A stretch of 64,000 nucleotides of DNA from Actomonas aquatica (lineage in GTDB: Bacteria; Verrucomicrobiota; Verrucomicrobiia; Opitutales; Opitutaceae), in NCBI RefSeq assembly GCF_019679435.2, contig NZ_CP139781.1, positions 6,045,183 to 6,109,182 of the forward strand. The letters are read 5' to 3'. Under the pieces are notes generated by a model. That model saw nothing but the letters and a program-made list of their open reading frames with translations. It ran no database searches and had not been told where the DNA came from. A program made the position numbers and the translations under genes. This document shows positions 24,707-33,007 of this stretch, one piece after another. The number at the start of each line of letters is the position of its first letter. The first letter of the stretch is position 1.

Positions 24707-24716
24707 CCTAATTAGG
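24707..24716. promoter_or_regulatory. CCTAATTAGG palindrome between glmS and glgC
   Basis: A perfect 10-bp palindrome 8 bp upstream of the glmS start and 68 bp upstream of glgC. It is AT-rich against a GC-rich background, in the only shared promoter region of the two sugar-phosphate genes. An operator is possible; chance is also possible for a 10-mer. Confidence 0.3.
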
Positions 24717-24784
24717 CTGGCGAAACTACGCGTCGCGCCAAAGCTGGAGCAAGGCATTTGAACCCCTCCCTCCCTCCGAAAAGC

Positions 24785-26074
24785 ATGAGCTCTAGTAAGA
24801 AAGTGGTCGCAGTCGTCATGGGCGGCGGCCGCGGCACCCGCCTCCATCCCCTCACCACCGAAAGGTGCAAGCCTGCCGTGCCTCTGGCCGGCAAATACCG
24901 CTTGGTCGATATCCCGATCAGCAACTGCATCAACTCGGGCATCAACCGCATCTTTATTCTGACGCAGTTTCACACCGCGTCGCTGCACCGCCACATTCAG
25001 AATACCTACCACTTCGATCCGTTCGGCGGTGGTTTTGTGGATATCCTCTCGGCCGAGCAGACCGAAAAGACCAACGACTGGTATCAGGGCACGGCCGACG
25101 CGGTGCGACGCAACCTGCAGCATCTGCGCAACGAGGAACACGACTACGTGCTCATCCTCTCGGGCGACCAGCTCTACCGCATGGACTTCTCAAAGATCAT
25201 CGAGGAGCACGCCAAGACCGGCGCCGAGGTGACCATCGCCGCCATGCCAATCCCGGTCTCCAAGATCGAGGGTCTGGGCCTCATGGGCGTCGACGACGAC
25301 CTGAAGATCCAGAAGTTCGCCGAAAAGCCGAAGGACCCCGCTGTCATCGACAGCCTCGCGATGGGCGAGGAGCTCGAAAAGAAGCTCGGTAACGCCAACC
25401 CGACCGAGAAGCGCTGCCTGGCTTCGATGGGTATCTATGTTTTCAACCGCAAGGCGCTCGATGAAGCCCTTGCCAACGACATGACCGACTTTGGCAAAGA
25501 GGTCATCCCGAGCCTCCTCGGCGAGAAGCAGCTCAACGCCTACGCCTTCGAGGGCTATTGGGAGGACATCGGAACGGTGCAGGCCTTTTTCGAGACCAAC
25601 CTCGCCATCACCGATCCGCTGCCGCCTTTCGACTTCTTCGACGAGGATGCGCCGATCTACACCCACAACCGCGCCCTGCCGCCGTCCAAGGTCAATGAGT
25701 GCACCTTCCACAACGTGGTGATCGGCGACGGTTGCATCATCGAGAGCTGCTCGATCCGGCGCTCCGTGTTCAGCCCGCGCTCCTTCGTGCGCTCCGGCTG
25801 CCAGTTGGAAGAGGTCGTGATGATGGGCTCCGACAGCTACGAGACAGCCGAGGACGCCAAGCGCAACGAGGCTGCCAGCATCCCGCATCTGGGGTTGGGG
25901 CACGATTGCCGCATCAAGGGCTCCATCATCGACAAGAATACCCGCATCGGTGACCGCGTGGTCCTCTCGCCGGAAGGCAAGCAGGACGGCGTTTACCAGC
26001 ACGGCGTGGTGATTCGCGACGGTGTATTGGTGGTGCCCAAGGGCGTCACCATCCCGCACGGCTTCGAGCTCTGA
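24785..26074 (+). CDS. glgC: Glucose-1-phosphate adenylyltransferase
   Basis: Forms ADP-glucose from glucose-1-phosphate and ATP, the regulated step of glycogen synthesis. The 429-residue protein opens with the nucleotidyltransferase motif VVMGGGRGTRLHPLT, then the conserved CKPAVPLAGKYRLVDIPISN and GTADAVRRN segments, the glucose-1-phosphate region FAEKPKDP and YWEDIGTVQAFFETN, and ends in left-handed beta-helix repeats. I chose the ATG at 24785 (MSSSKKVVAVVMGG) over a TTG at 24758. No other glg gene is adjacent, and a strong terminator follows. Confidence 0.96.
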   Translation: MSSSKKVVAVVMGGGRGTRLHPLTTERCKPAVPLAGKYRLVDIPISNCINSGINRIFILTQFHTASLHRHIQNTYHFDPFGGGFVDILSAEQTEKTNDWYQGTADAVRRNLQHLRNEEHDYVLILSGDQLYRMDFSKIIEEHAKTGAEVTIAAMPIPVSKIEGLGLMGVDDDLKIQKFAEKPKDPAVIDSLAMGEELEKKLGNANPTEKRCLASMGIYVFNRKALDEALANDMTDFGKEVIPSLLGEKQLNAYAFEGYWEDIGTVQAFFETNLAITDPLPPFDFFDEDAPIYTHNRALPPSKVNECTFHNVVIGDGCIIESCSIRRSVFSPRSFVRSGCQLEEVVMMGSDSYETAEDAKRNEAASIPHLGLGHDCRIKGSIIDKNTRIGDRVVLSPEGKQDGVYQHGVVIRDGVLVVPKGVTIPHGFEL

Positions 26075-26109
26075 GCCACCGGTTCGACACTCTTCAGCAA
26101 CTTTCCCCG

Positions 26110-26139
26110 GGGCGGACGCGTGGCGTCCGCCCTTTTTTT
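26110..26139 (+). terminator. Intrinsic terminator of glgC
   Basis: GGGCGGACGC (26110-26119) and GCGTCCGCCC (26123-26132) pair perfectly around a 3-nt loop and are followed by seven T. Confidence 0.95.
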
Positions 26140-26150
26140 GTATCTCGATC

Positions 26151-27446
26151 TCAGGCCGAGATCTGCCCCGTGCGCGGCTGACCCGGGGTGCTGACCTCGC
26201 CGAGGTTGCCGACCAACCAGCTCACCAACGCGAGGGCCGACAGGTGCATGACCCCGCTGGCGACAAACACCGGCGTGAAGGACACGTTTTCCACCGTCCA
26301 GCCGATCGCCTGTTGCGTCACGATACCGGCGATACCGCCAAAAGCGCCGGCAAAGCCCGTCACCGAGCCCACCACGTGTTTCGGAAACACCTCCGCCGGC
26401 AAGGTCATGTTGGCCCAGGCCGCGTGCGCGAACATCGCCACACTGATCATGCCCACGGCCGCAGCGGCTGACGGGAGCGTTATGATCGACAGCAACGCGA
26501 CCGGCATGGTGCAGGAGGCGATGAACATGGTCGTTTTGCGGGCCTTGTTCAGCGTCCAACCGCGCCGGATCAACCAGCCCGGGAAACCACCGCCCGTCAG
26601 GTTACCCAGGGCGAGGGCCACGAAGGGGATCCAGCCGTATTTGCCGACGCTCGCGAGGTCGAAGCCGCGCTCCTGTTGCAGGAACTTGGGCGTCCAAAAG
26701 ATGAAGAAGTAGGAGATCGGGTCGGTCAGCATGCGCGCCGCGATACAGCCCCACACGCGCCGGTCGGAGAGCAGGGTGCGGATGGGGATGGCTGGTTTCT
26801 TCGGCTCGTCGGAACGGCTGTCGTTGTCGGACTCGATGTGCGCCAGCTCGGCCGCCTTGAGCCACTGATGTTGCCGGGGCAGGCGGAAAACGACGGCCCA
26901 GACCGCCACCCAAATCAGACCGAGAACACCGCCGACGATGAAGGCGTAGCGCCAGCCCCAGGTCAGCGCGATCCACGAGACAAGCGGTGCCGCCAGACCC
27001 GCCCCGACCGCCGTGCCGGCGTTGAAAATACCCACGGCCATGGCGCGCTCTTTAAGCGGAAACCACTCGGTCACGGCCCGAATGCCGGCCGGAAAACTCG
27101 CCGGCTCGGCCGCGCCCAAGAGGAAGCGGCACACGGAGAACTGCGCCGCGGTGCGAGCGAACGCGTGCAGCATGTTGGCGACCGACCAGCCCGAGACAAA
27201 AATGAGGAAGGACCAACGGCTCCCGAGCACATCCACCAACCGGCCGCAGACCGCATACATCACGGTGTAGCTGAGCAGGAAGGCCGAGGTGATGTTGGCG
27301 TAGTCGATGTCGGTAATGCCGAGCTCATCCTGGATGGTCTGCGCCAGCACGGAGAGCGTCTGCCGGTCGAGGTAGTTGAGCTCCGATGCGAGGCAGAGCA
27401 TGATGACGATATACCAGCGCAGGCCGGGGATCTTGAGACGGGACAT
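26151..27446 (-). CDS. MFS transporter (ACS/hexuronate-type), likely amino-sugar permease
   Basis: A 431-residue major facilitator with 12 predicted helices. It starts with MSRLKIPGLRWYIVIMLCLA and NYLDRQTLSVLAQTI, the hallmark of the anion:cation symporter family (ExuT, GudP and relatives). GRLVDVLGSRW is the loop 2-3 motif. The ATG at 27446 is chosen because it matches the family N-terminus; the frame is open upstream into nagA. It lies 16 bp downstream of nagA in a nagB-nagA-transporter unit, so uptake of N-acetylglucosamine or a related sugar is inferred from context only. Confidence 0.88.
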   Translation of the reverse strand: MSRLKIPGLRWYIVIMLCLASELNYLDRQTLSVLAQTIQDELGITDIDYANITSAFLLSYTVMYAVCGRLVDVLGSRWSFLIFVSGWSVANMLHAFARTAAQFSVCRFLLGAAEPASFPAGIRAVTEWFPLKERAMAVGIFNAGTAVGAGLAAPLVSWIALTWGWRYAFIVGGVLGLIWVAVWAVVFRLPRQHQWLKAAELAHIESDNDSRSDEPKKPAIPIRTLLSDRRVWGCIAARMLTDPISYFFIFWTPKFLQQERGFDLASVGKYGWIPFVALALGNLTGGGFPGWLIRRGWTLNKARKTTMFIASCTMPVALLSIITLPSAAAAVGMISVAMFAHAAWANMTLPAEVFPKHVVGSVTGFAGAFGGIAGIVTQQAIGWTVENVSFTPVFVASGVMHLSALALVSWLVGNLGEVSTPGQPRTGQISA

Positions 27447-27462
27447 GGGCAGCAAGGAGGGA

Positions 27463-28437
27463 TCAGGTGGTGGGCGGCAGGATGGTGAGTTGGTGGGACG
27501 ATTCCTCCCACTCCACGTCGATGGGCGGAGGGGCGGGCATTTGCAGGAGTGCGGCGGGGCGGGTCGAACCACAGGCCCAGGCATCGGCCAAGGAGAGTCC
27601 ACCCACGCGCATGGCGTGGGTGACGGCGCGATCCATGGTGAGGGCCGAACCGGCGAGATTGCCGGCGGGCGGTTGGGAGACGCGCCCGTTGGCATCCACC
27701 TCGGCTACGATGTCACCCAAGGTATAGGAGCCGGGTGGGGCGGCGGCGCCGCACATGGCGTCGGTCACCAAGATCGAACGCTCGACGCCCTTGGCTTTGA
27801 GCATGGCGCGCAACACGTCGTCGGGGAGGTGGAATCCATCGGCAATGAGACTGGCGGTCAGTCGGTCGTCGGCGAGCTGCGGCCAGAGCACGTTGCGATG
27901 CCGGTCCATCGTGCCGTGGCAACCGTTGCCCAGATGGGTGGAGAGTCGGGCGCCTGCCGTCACCGCGTCGTGGATACACGCGGCATCGGCGGCGGAATGA
28001 CCGATGGCGACCAGCACCTGGTGTTCGACCAGATACTCGATGAGCGGCAACGCCCCGTCGGTTTCGGGCGCGAGGGTGACCAGGCGGATGTGCCCTTCGG
28101 CCACGTCCTGGCGGCGTTGAAAGTCCTCAATTGATGGGGCGATGACATGCGCCAGCGGGTGGGCGCCGCGCGGTCCGTCGTGCGGCGAAAAGTAGGGACC
28201 CTCCATGTGCAGGCCGGCGATCAACGGACTGTCGCATCGCACCAGCTTTCGCGCGCAGGCGGCGAAGTGATCAAAGGACGAGGTGATGAGCGTCGGCAGG
28301 CAGCGGGTCACTCCGGTGGCCCGCATCGCGACGAAGGAAGCGTGCAGATCCTCCGCGGAGATGTCGGCGCGATTGTAGTCAACGCCGGCAAAGCCGTTGA
28401 CCTGCAGATCGAACAAACCCGGGAGCGACTGGATCAT
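27463..28437 (-). CDS. nagA: N-acetylglucosamine-6-phosphate deacetylase
   Basis: Amidohydrolase-family enzyme of 324 residues that removes acetate from GlcNAc-6-P. Motifs include DLQVNGFAGVDYN near the N-terminus, the metal and substrate region GLHMEGPYFSPHDGPRGAH, the histidines in GHSAAD and THLGNGCHG, IADGFHLPD and the catalytic Asp in LVTDAM. It is slightly shorter than the usual 380 residues because the N-terminal beta-sandwich half is reduced. It overlaps nagB by 4 bp (ATGA) and precedes an MFS permease, so the three genes are very likely one operon. Confidence 0.94.
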   Translation of the reverse strand: MIQSLPGLFDLQVNGFAGVDYNRADISAEDLHASFVAMRATGVTRCLPTLITSSFDHFAACARKLVRCDSPLIAGLHMEGPYFSPHDGPRGAHPLAHVIAPSIEDFQRRQDVAEGHIRLVTLAPETDGALPLIEYLVEHQVLVAIGHSAADAACIHDAVTAGARLSTHLGNGCHGTMDRHRNVLWPQLADDRLTASLIADGFHLPDDVLRAMLKAKGVERSILVTDAMCGAAAPPGSYTLGDIVAEVDANGRVSQPPAGNLAGSALTMDRAVTHAMRVGGLSLADAWACGSTRPAALLQMPAPPPIDVEWEESSHQLTILPPTT

Positions 28438-29225
28438 GAGTCGCTTCCCGCCACGACGTGGGCAGCCCGATAAGCCGGACTGAGGCGTGACGCGCCGCCT
28501 TCATCAAAGTAGAAGTGATTGCCCGGGTGGCGGCGCAGGATCGAGGCCGGGGCGTCCGGAGAAATCGGGCCTTCGAGACAGCGTTGAGCGGCGGCGGCTT
28601 TGCGTTCGTCAGGGACCAGTGTAATGACTTGGTTGATACGCAGAAGCTGTTGTGGCGACATCGTGATGGCACGCTGCGGCACCGCTTCGAGGGTGGGGAA
28701 CCAGCCCTCGCCGAGTTGTTGGCGACGGCAACCTTCGTCGAGGTCGACCACGAGATACGGTTCCTCGGCGTCAAAATTGGCGGGCGGGTCGTTGAAGGCC
28801 ACGTGGCCGTTCTCACCAATGCCGGCAAAGGCGACGTCGATCGGCGCGGACTGCAGCTCGGCACCCACGCGGCGGGCGGTTTCGTCCGGATCGGATTCAC
28901 CATCGAGCAAGTGGTAGCGCGTGATGCCGGTCGGCTTGATCAGGCGGTCCAACAGGTAGCGGCGAAAACTCGCAGGATGGTCAATCGAGAGACCGACGTA
29001 TTCGTCGAGGTGAAACATTTCCACCTTGGTCCAATCGATATCGGGGGCCGCGACGAGCGCGGCCACAAATTCCATTTGGGAGGCTCCCGTCGCGGCGACG
29101 ATGCGGGCGAAGCCGCGATCAGCGATGGCTTGGCGAATGATCCCGGCGGCGTGGTGGGCGGCGGCCGCGGCAGCGGCGGGACGATCGGGATAGAGTCGAA
29201 TCAAAGGGTCGGAAGTGGGACTCAT
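28434..29225 (-). CDS. nagB: Glucosamine-6-phosphate deaminase
   Basis: Converts glucosamine-6-P to fructose-6-P and ammonia, linking amino-sugar breakdown to glycolysis. The 263-residue protein shows VAATGASQMEFV (phosphate loop), MFHLDEYVGLSIDHPASFR with the catalytic Asp, and FAGIGENGHVAFNDPP with the active-site His and Glu region. As first gene of the nagB-nagA-MFS unit it is read from the intergenic region that carries two TGAAATTTCA palindromes. It acts against GlmS, encoded 4 kb away, so opposite regulation is expected. Confidence 0.95.
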   Translation of the reverse strand: MSPTSDPLIRLYPDRPAAAAAAAHHAAGIIRQAIADRGFARIVAATGASQMEFVAALVAAPDIDWTKVEMFHLDEYVGLSIDHPASFRRYLLDRLIKPTGITRYHLLDGESDPDETARRVGAELQSAPIDVAFAGIGENGHVAFNDPPANFDAEEPYLVVDLDEGCRRQQLGEGWFPTLEAVPQRAITMSPQQLLRINQVITLVPDERKAAAAQRCLEGPISPDAPASILRRHPGNHFYFDEGGASRLSPAYRAAHVVAGSDS

Positions 29226-29293
29226 CGGTGAGGTAGGAGAGAGCGGAACGACGGCGACGCGGCGAGGGCAAAGAGGGTGAAAATTGCATTTTT

Positions 29294-29313
29294 ACGAATG
29301 AAATTTCACTCGT
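29294..29313. promoter_or_regulatory. 20-bp near-perfect palindrome, candidate nag operator 1
   Basis: ACGA-A-TGAAATTTCA-C-TCGT is symmetric at 18 of 20 positions. It lies 69 bp upstream of nagB (minus strand) and 127 bp upstream of the epimerase (plus strand). Length and symmetry fit a LacI-, GntR- or ROK-type repressor site. The inner 10 bp recur at 29369-29378. Confidence 0.65.
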
Positions 29314-29368
29314 GGTGCGAAGGGGGTATTCGGTAGTTGGATACGGTCGCGGTCAGGGTTGAAGAGGC

Positions 29369-29378
29369 TGAAATTTCA
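29369..29378. promoter_or_regulatory. TGAAATTTCA palindrome, candidate nag operator 2
   Basis: Exact second copy of the core palindrome found at 29299-29308, centred 70 bp away. It lies 62 bp upstream of the ATG I chose for the epimerase, which supports that start over the TTG at 29359, because the latter would place the site inside the gene. Paired sites could allow repression of both divergent units, with or without looping. Confidence 0.55.
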
Positions 29379-29439
29379 TCCAGCAAAGAGCCGTCGTTTG
29401 AAGCTGGCTATGTGGTGCGGCCGTCGTCGTGGTGAGCCA

Positions 29440-30720
29440 ATGGTGAGCTCGAAGCCGGAAGATGAATCGCGATTCGAAGCAGGGCTGGCCGCGCTGCGAG
29501 AAGGGAGCGGTGACTGCATGGCTGCCTGGTTGCGAGAGCATCTCACTCAGCAGGTCTTGCCGTATTGGGAGCCGTTGTGGGGGGACGGAAACCGAGGCCT
29601 ACCCACCTGTGTCGCGGACGATGGCCAAGTGGTCTCCGGTGACCGTTGGTTGTGGAGCCAGTGGCGCGCGGTCTGGGTGTGTGTGCGTATTTGGCACAGC
29701 ATCGACCGACGTGAAATTTGGCTCGAACGGGCACGACGGATTGCGGCGTTTTGCGAACGTTACGGTTGGCTGGAGGAGGAGCAGGGTTGGGCGTTATTGG
29801 TTTCGGCGGACGGTCGGGTGCTGCGGGGCCACGAAAGCATCTACGTCGATGCCTTTGCGATCTACGGGCTCAGTGAGTTGGCGGTCGCCACTGGCGAAGC
29901 GCATTGGCTGCAGTTGGCTCAGCGCACCGCGGCAGCGGTGATGCAACGGTTGGGGAACGCGCCGCACACTTGGCCGCACTTTCCGTATCCGGTGCCGGCC
30001 GGACATCAACCGCACGGTGTGCCCATGATTTTTTCCCTCAAACTTGCGGTGCTTGCGGCTGCCGGGGGAGGCGCGGAATATGCTCAGGAAGCGCGGCGAT
30101 TGGCGGATCAGGTTTGGATGGAGTTTTATGATCCGACGGAAGATCGGGTTTTGGAGACGACGCGCGTGGGCGGGGGCAAGGGCGACGGGCCTGGTGGTGA
30201 AGTGACCGTCCCGGGGCACGTGATCGAGGGCATGTGGTTCCAGCGGCTGATCCGGGGGGCGTGGGGCGACGGTGGCGTGTCGCCGCAACGCATCTGGCAG
30301 TGCGTGCGGCGTCATTGGGAGTTGGGCTGGGATGCTGCGCAGGGTGGGGGGCTTCTGCTGGCGGTGGACGGGTCGGGGCAACCCGTGGCGGAGGATGCCT
30401 GGGGCTTCGCGTCGGCCAAGTTGTGGTGGCCGCAAACGGAGGCCCTGTTGGCGAACCTGTTGGCGTGGCACGATACGCGCGACGCGTATTGGCTAAACAA
30501 TTACGAGGCGCTGTGGCGCTGGTGTCGGCGTCACTATGTCGACTGGTCGCACGGCGAGTGGCGCCAGAAACTGACGCGTGATCTTAAGCCCTTTGGCGGC
30601 ACGGTGGCGTTGCCGGTGAAGGACCCGTTTCATCTGCCGCGCAGCCTGATCCTGCAGATCGAACTGCTGGAAAACAAAGCGCCGCCTCCTTTGGTGGGAG
30701 ACGGCGCGGCAAAGCGTTGA
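29440..30720 (+). CDS. AGE-family epimerase (N-acylglucosamine 2-epimerase-like)
   Basis: A 426-residue (alpha/alpha)6-barrel protein. Family features include QVLPYWEPLWGDGNRGLPTC, SQWRAVWVCVRIW, RGHESIYVDAFAIYGLSELA and the histidines in TVPGHVIEGMWF and the late WPQTEALLANLLAWH. Members interconvert N-acetylglucosamine and N-acetylmannosamine, or act on mannose or cellobiose. Divergence from nagB with a shared palindromic operator argues for the amino-sugar reaction, possibly feeding ManNAc into GlcNAc catabolism; the exact substrate is inference. The ATG at 29440 is preferred; 29410 is an alternative. Confidence 0.87.
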   Translation: MVSSKPEDESRFEAGLAALREGSGDCMAAWLREHLTQQVLPYWEPLWGDGNRGLPTCVADDGQVVSGDRWLWSQWRAVWVCVRIWHSIDRREIWLERARRIAAFCERYGWLEEEQGWALLVSADGRVLRGHESIYVDAFAIYGLSELAVATGEAHWLQLAQRTAAAVMQRLGNAPHTWPHFPYPVPAGHQPHGVPMIFSLKLAVLAAAGGGAEYAQEARRLADQVWMEFYDPTEDRVLETTRVGGGKGDGPGGEVTVPGHVIEGMWFQRLIRGAWGDGGVSPQRIWQCVRRHWELGWDAAQGGGLLLAVDGSGQPVAEDAWGFASAKLWWPQTEALLANLLAWHDTRDAYWLNNYEALWRWCRRHYVDWSHGEWRQKLTRDLKPFGGTVALPVKDPFHLPRSLILQIELLENKAPPPLVGDGAAKR

Positions 30721-30741
30721 GAGGCGGATGGGGCAGGGCGC

Positions 30742-31842
30742 TTACTTGGAGAAGCGGAAGACGGCGACGTCGCCGTCCTTGAAGACGTAGTCCTTGCCTT
30801 CGAGGCGGTATTTGCCGGCGTCGCGGGCGGCGGCCACGCTGCCCAGCGAGGAGAGATCGTCGTAGGCGACCACCTCGGCCTTGATGAAGCCCTTTTCAAA
30901 ATCGGTGTGGATGACGCCGGCGGCCTGCGGGGCCTTGCAGCCGATCGGAATGGTCCAGGCACGCACTTCCTTTTCGCCCGCAGTGAAGTAGGTCTGCAGA
31001 CCGAGCAGGGCGTAGGCCTCGCGGATGAGCAGGGAGACGCCGGAGTCGTTCACGCCGAAGTCAGCGAGGAACTCCTTGGCTTCCTCGGGAGAGAGGTCGA
31101 TGAGCTCGTATTCGATCTTGGCGCTGATCGGCACGTAGGCGGCGTCGTGGTGGGTGCGCACGAACTCGGCCACCTTTTGCACAAACGGATTGGCGTTGGC
31201 GTCGGCCAAATCGTCCTCGGCGACGTTGCAGGCGTAGAGCACGGGCTTGGCGCTGAGGAGCTGGAAGAGGCGCAGGAGCTTGGCCTCGACCTCGTCGACC
31301 TCGAGCAGGTTGGCGGGTTTACCCTCGTTGAGGTGCGGCTCGAGGCGCTGGAGCAGGGCGAGTTCGGCCTGAGCCTCCTTGTCGCCGCCGCGTGCCTTCT
31401 TGGTGCATTTTTCGGCGCGCTTGGTGACCGCCTCGTAGTCGGCGAGGATGAGCTCGGTGGTGATGACCTCGATGTCGCGCACCGGGTCGACCGAACCCAT
31501 GTTGTGAATGATGTCGTCGTCCTCGAAGCAGCGCACCACGTGGATGATGGCGTCGACCTCGCGGATGTTGGCGAGGAACTGGTTGCCGAGGCCTTCGCCC
31601 TTGGAGGCACCGGCGACGAGACCGGCGATGTCGACGAATTCGACGGCGGCCGGGATGACCACCTGCGTCTTCGCGATCTCCTGCAGCACACCCAGGCGGG
31701 CGTCCGGCACGGTCACGACGCCCACATTGGGGTCGATCGTGCAGAACGGGTAATTGGCTGCCTCCGCCTTGCGCGAGCGAGTGACAGCATTAAAGAGGGT
31801 GGACTTCCCCACATTTGGCAGACCGACGATTCCGGCTTTCAT
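30742..31842 (-). CDS. ychF: Redox-regulated ATPase/GTPase YchF
   Basis: Universally conserved Obg-family P-loop protein of 366 residues that prefers ATP and binds ribosomes, with a role in stress response. The G1 motif GLPNVGKSTLFNAV is at residues 6-19, followed by NYPFCTIDPNVGVV, the G3 motif DIAGLVAGASKGEGLGN and the G4-equivalent NVAEDD. The C-terminal TGS domain ends YVFKDGDVAVFRFSK. The ATG at 31842 (MKAGIVGLPNVGKS) is chosen over a longer reading. It is divergent from rpsP. Confidence 0.97.
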   Translation of the reverse strand: MKAGIVGLPNVGKSTLFNAVTRSRKAEAANYPFCTIDPNVGVVTVPDARLGVLQEIAKTQVVIPAAVEFVDIAGLVAGASKGEGLGNQFLANIREVDAIIHVVRCFEDDDIIHNMGSVDPVRDIEVITTELILADYEAVTKRAEKCTKKARGGDKEAQAELALLQRLEPHLNEGKPANLLEVDEVEAKLLRLFQLLSAKPVLYACNVAEDDLADANANPFVQKVAEFVRTHHDAAYVPISAKIEYELIDLSPEEAKEFLADFGVNDSGVSLLIREAYALLGLQTYFTAGEKEVRAWTIPIGCKAPQAAGVIHTDFEKGFIKAEVVAYDDLSSLGSVAAARDAGKYRLEGKDYVFKDGDVAVFRFSK

Positions 31843-31874
31843 AAAGTGTCGAGCACACTCCGGGGAGTCGGGGC

Positions 31875-31903
31875 TTGACAAGCCATTTGTCGCCCGGTGC
31901 ATT
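31875..31903 (+). promoter_or_regulatory. Candidate promoter of rpsP
   Basis: A perfect consensus -35 box TTGACA (31875-31880) is followed after exactly 17 nt by TGCATT (31898-31903), a weak -10 match. It would give a leader of about 38 nt before the rpsP ATG. Confidence 0.5.
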
Positions 31904-31947
31904 CCTCAACTTTTCGCAAGCAACTAGACCGTTTTAGAAACACTTCC

Positions 31948-32208
31948 ATGGCTCTCAAAATCCGCCTTTCCCGCATCGGCACGACGCACGCACCCGTTTA
32001 CCACGTGGTGGTTGCGGAGGCTCGCTCCCGCCGTGACGGCCGGGCGACCGAAATCCTCGGCACCTACAATCCCCGCGCCAAAGGTGAGCAGCTCACCCTC
32101 AACGTCGAACGCGCTGACTATTGGGTCAGCCAAGGCGCCAAGCCGACCGATACCGCCAACTCGCTGATCAAGCAGGCCCGCAAGGCCGACGCCGCCGCCG
32201 AGGCCTGA
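31948..32208 (+). CDS. rpsP: 30S ribosomal protein S16
   Basis: Small-subunit assembly protein of 86 residues. MALKIRLSRIGTTHAPVYHV and the segment FY-like LGTYNPRAKGEQLTLNVERADYW with SQGAKPTDTANSLIKQA are diagnostic. The ATG at 31948 gives the standard start. In most bacteria rpsP is followed by rimM, trmD and rplS; here an intrinsic terminator and no rimM lie between rpsP and trmD. Confidence 0.97.
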   Translation: MALKIRLSRIGTTHAPVYHVVVAEARSRRDGRATEILGTYNPRAKGEQLTLNVERADYWVSQGAKPTDTANSLIKQARKADAAAEA

Positions 32209-32245
32209 TCGAACGAGCGATAAGCGACATTCGTTTCCTTTTCAT

Positions 32246-32276
32246 CGCCCCGGCTTCGTCCGGGGCGGTTTTGTTT
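32246..32276 (+). terminator. Intrinsic terminator between rpsP and trmD
   Basis: CGCCCCGG (32246-32253) and CCGGGGCG (32260-32267) pair perfectly with a CTTCGT loop, followed by GTTTTGTTT. It would end most rpsP transcripts before trmD, so trmD-rplS needs readthrough or its own promoter. Confidence 0.88.
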
Positions 32277-32320
32277 ACTCAGCCCGAGCTTCAACCCTTC
32301 CTCCCGCCGCCCTCCTGATC

Positions 32321-33007
32321 ATGGCACTGCGTGTCGATGTGCTGACCTTGTTCCCTCGCATGCTGGAAGGCTTTCTGACCGAAAGCATCCTCGGCAAGGC
32401 TTTGGAGCGGCAGCTCCTCCAGGTCGACGTCCATGATTTGCGCGATTGGTGCACGGACAAACATCGCACGGCCGACGACCGCCCCTTTGGCGGTGGGGCC
32501 GGGATGCTCCTGAAACCCGAACCCGCGGTCGCCGCCATTGAGGCGCTGCAGTCCCCGGGCTGCCGCCGCATCTATCTCACGCCGGACGGGGTCCCTTTCA
32601 GCCAAGAGATTGCGCAGGAGCTTTCGCAGCAGGAGCATTTGGTCCTGCTGAGCGGCCATTATGAAGGAATTGATCAACGGATCCGTGATGAAGTCATCGA
32701 TCAGGAGATCAGTATTGGTGACTATGTCCTTACCAATGGGACACTTCCGGCAGCGGTGCTCATCGATGCGATGGCCCGTTTCATCCCGGGAGTATTGGGC
32801 GAGGAAAAGTCATTGACGCACGAATCCTTCACCGGCAAATTGCTCGACTTTCCTCAATACACGCGCCCCGCCGAATTTCGAGGTAAGTCCGTTCCAGAGG
32901 TTTTGCTCTCGGGAAATCACGGCGAAATCGAGAAGTGGCGTCTTGCGCAACGTATCGAGAAGACCCGCCAAGTCCGTCCAGATTTACTCAATAACCAACC
33001 GTCATGA
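32321..33007 (+). CDS. trmD: tRNA (guanine-N1-)-methyltransferase
   Basis: Methylates G37 of tRNAs reading CNN codons, which prevents +1 frameshifting. The SPOUT-fold protein of 228 residues shows VDVLTLFPRMLEGFL at the start, HRTADDRPFGGGAGML, the knot region LLSGHYEGIDQRIRDEVIDQ with SIGDYVLTNGTLPA (SAM binding), and EEKSLTHESF. It overlaps rplS by 4 bp (ATGA), so translation of the two is coupled. The upstream terminator separates it from rpsP. Confidence 0.97.
   Translation: MALRVDVLTLFPRMLEGFLTESILGKALERQLLQVDVHDLRDWCTDKHRTADDRPFGGGAGMLLKPEPAVAAIEALQSPGCRRIYLTPDGVPFSQEIAQELSQQEHLVLLSGHYEGIDQRIRDEVIDQEISIGDYVLTNGTLPAAVLIDAMARFIPGVLGEEKSLTHESFTGKLLDFPQYTRPAEFRGKSVPEVLLSGNHGEIEKWRLAQRIEKTRQVRPDLLNNQPS

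Noticed and set aside
24699..24784. A glmS ribozyme or riboswitch upstream of glmS
   Set aside because: The gap to the divergent gene is only 86 bp, too short for the ribozyme core, and no such structure was seen.
29359..29439. TTG at 29359 as the start of the AGE epimerase
   Set aside because: The added residues are basic and unlike the family, and this start would put the second TGAAATTTCA site inside the coding region.
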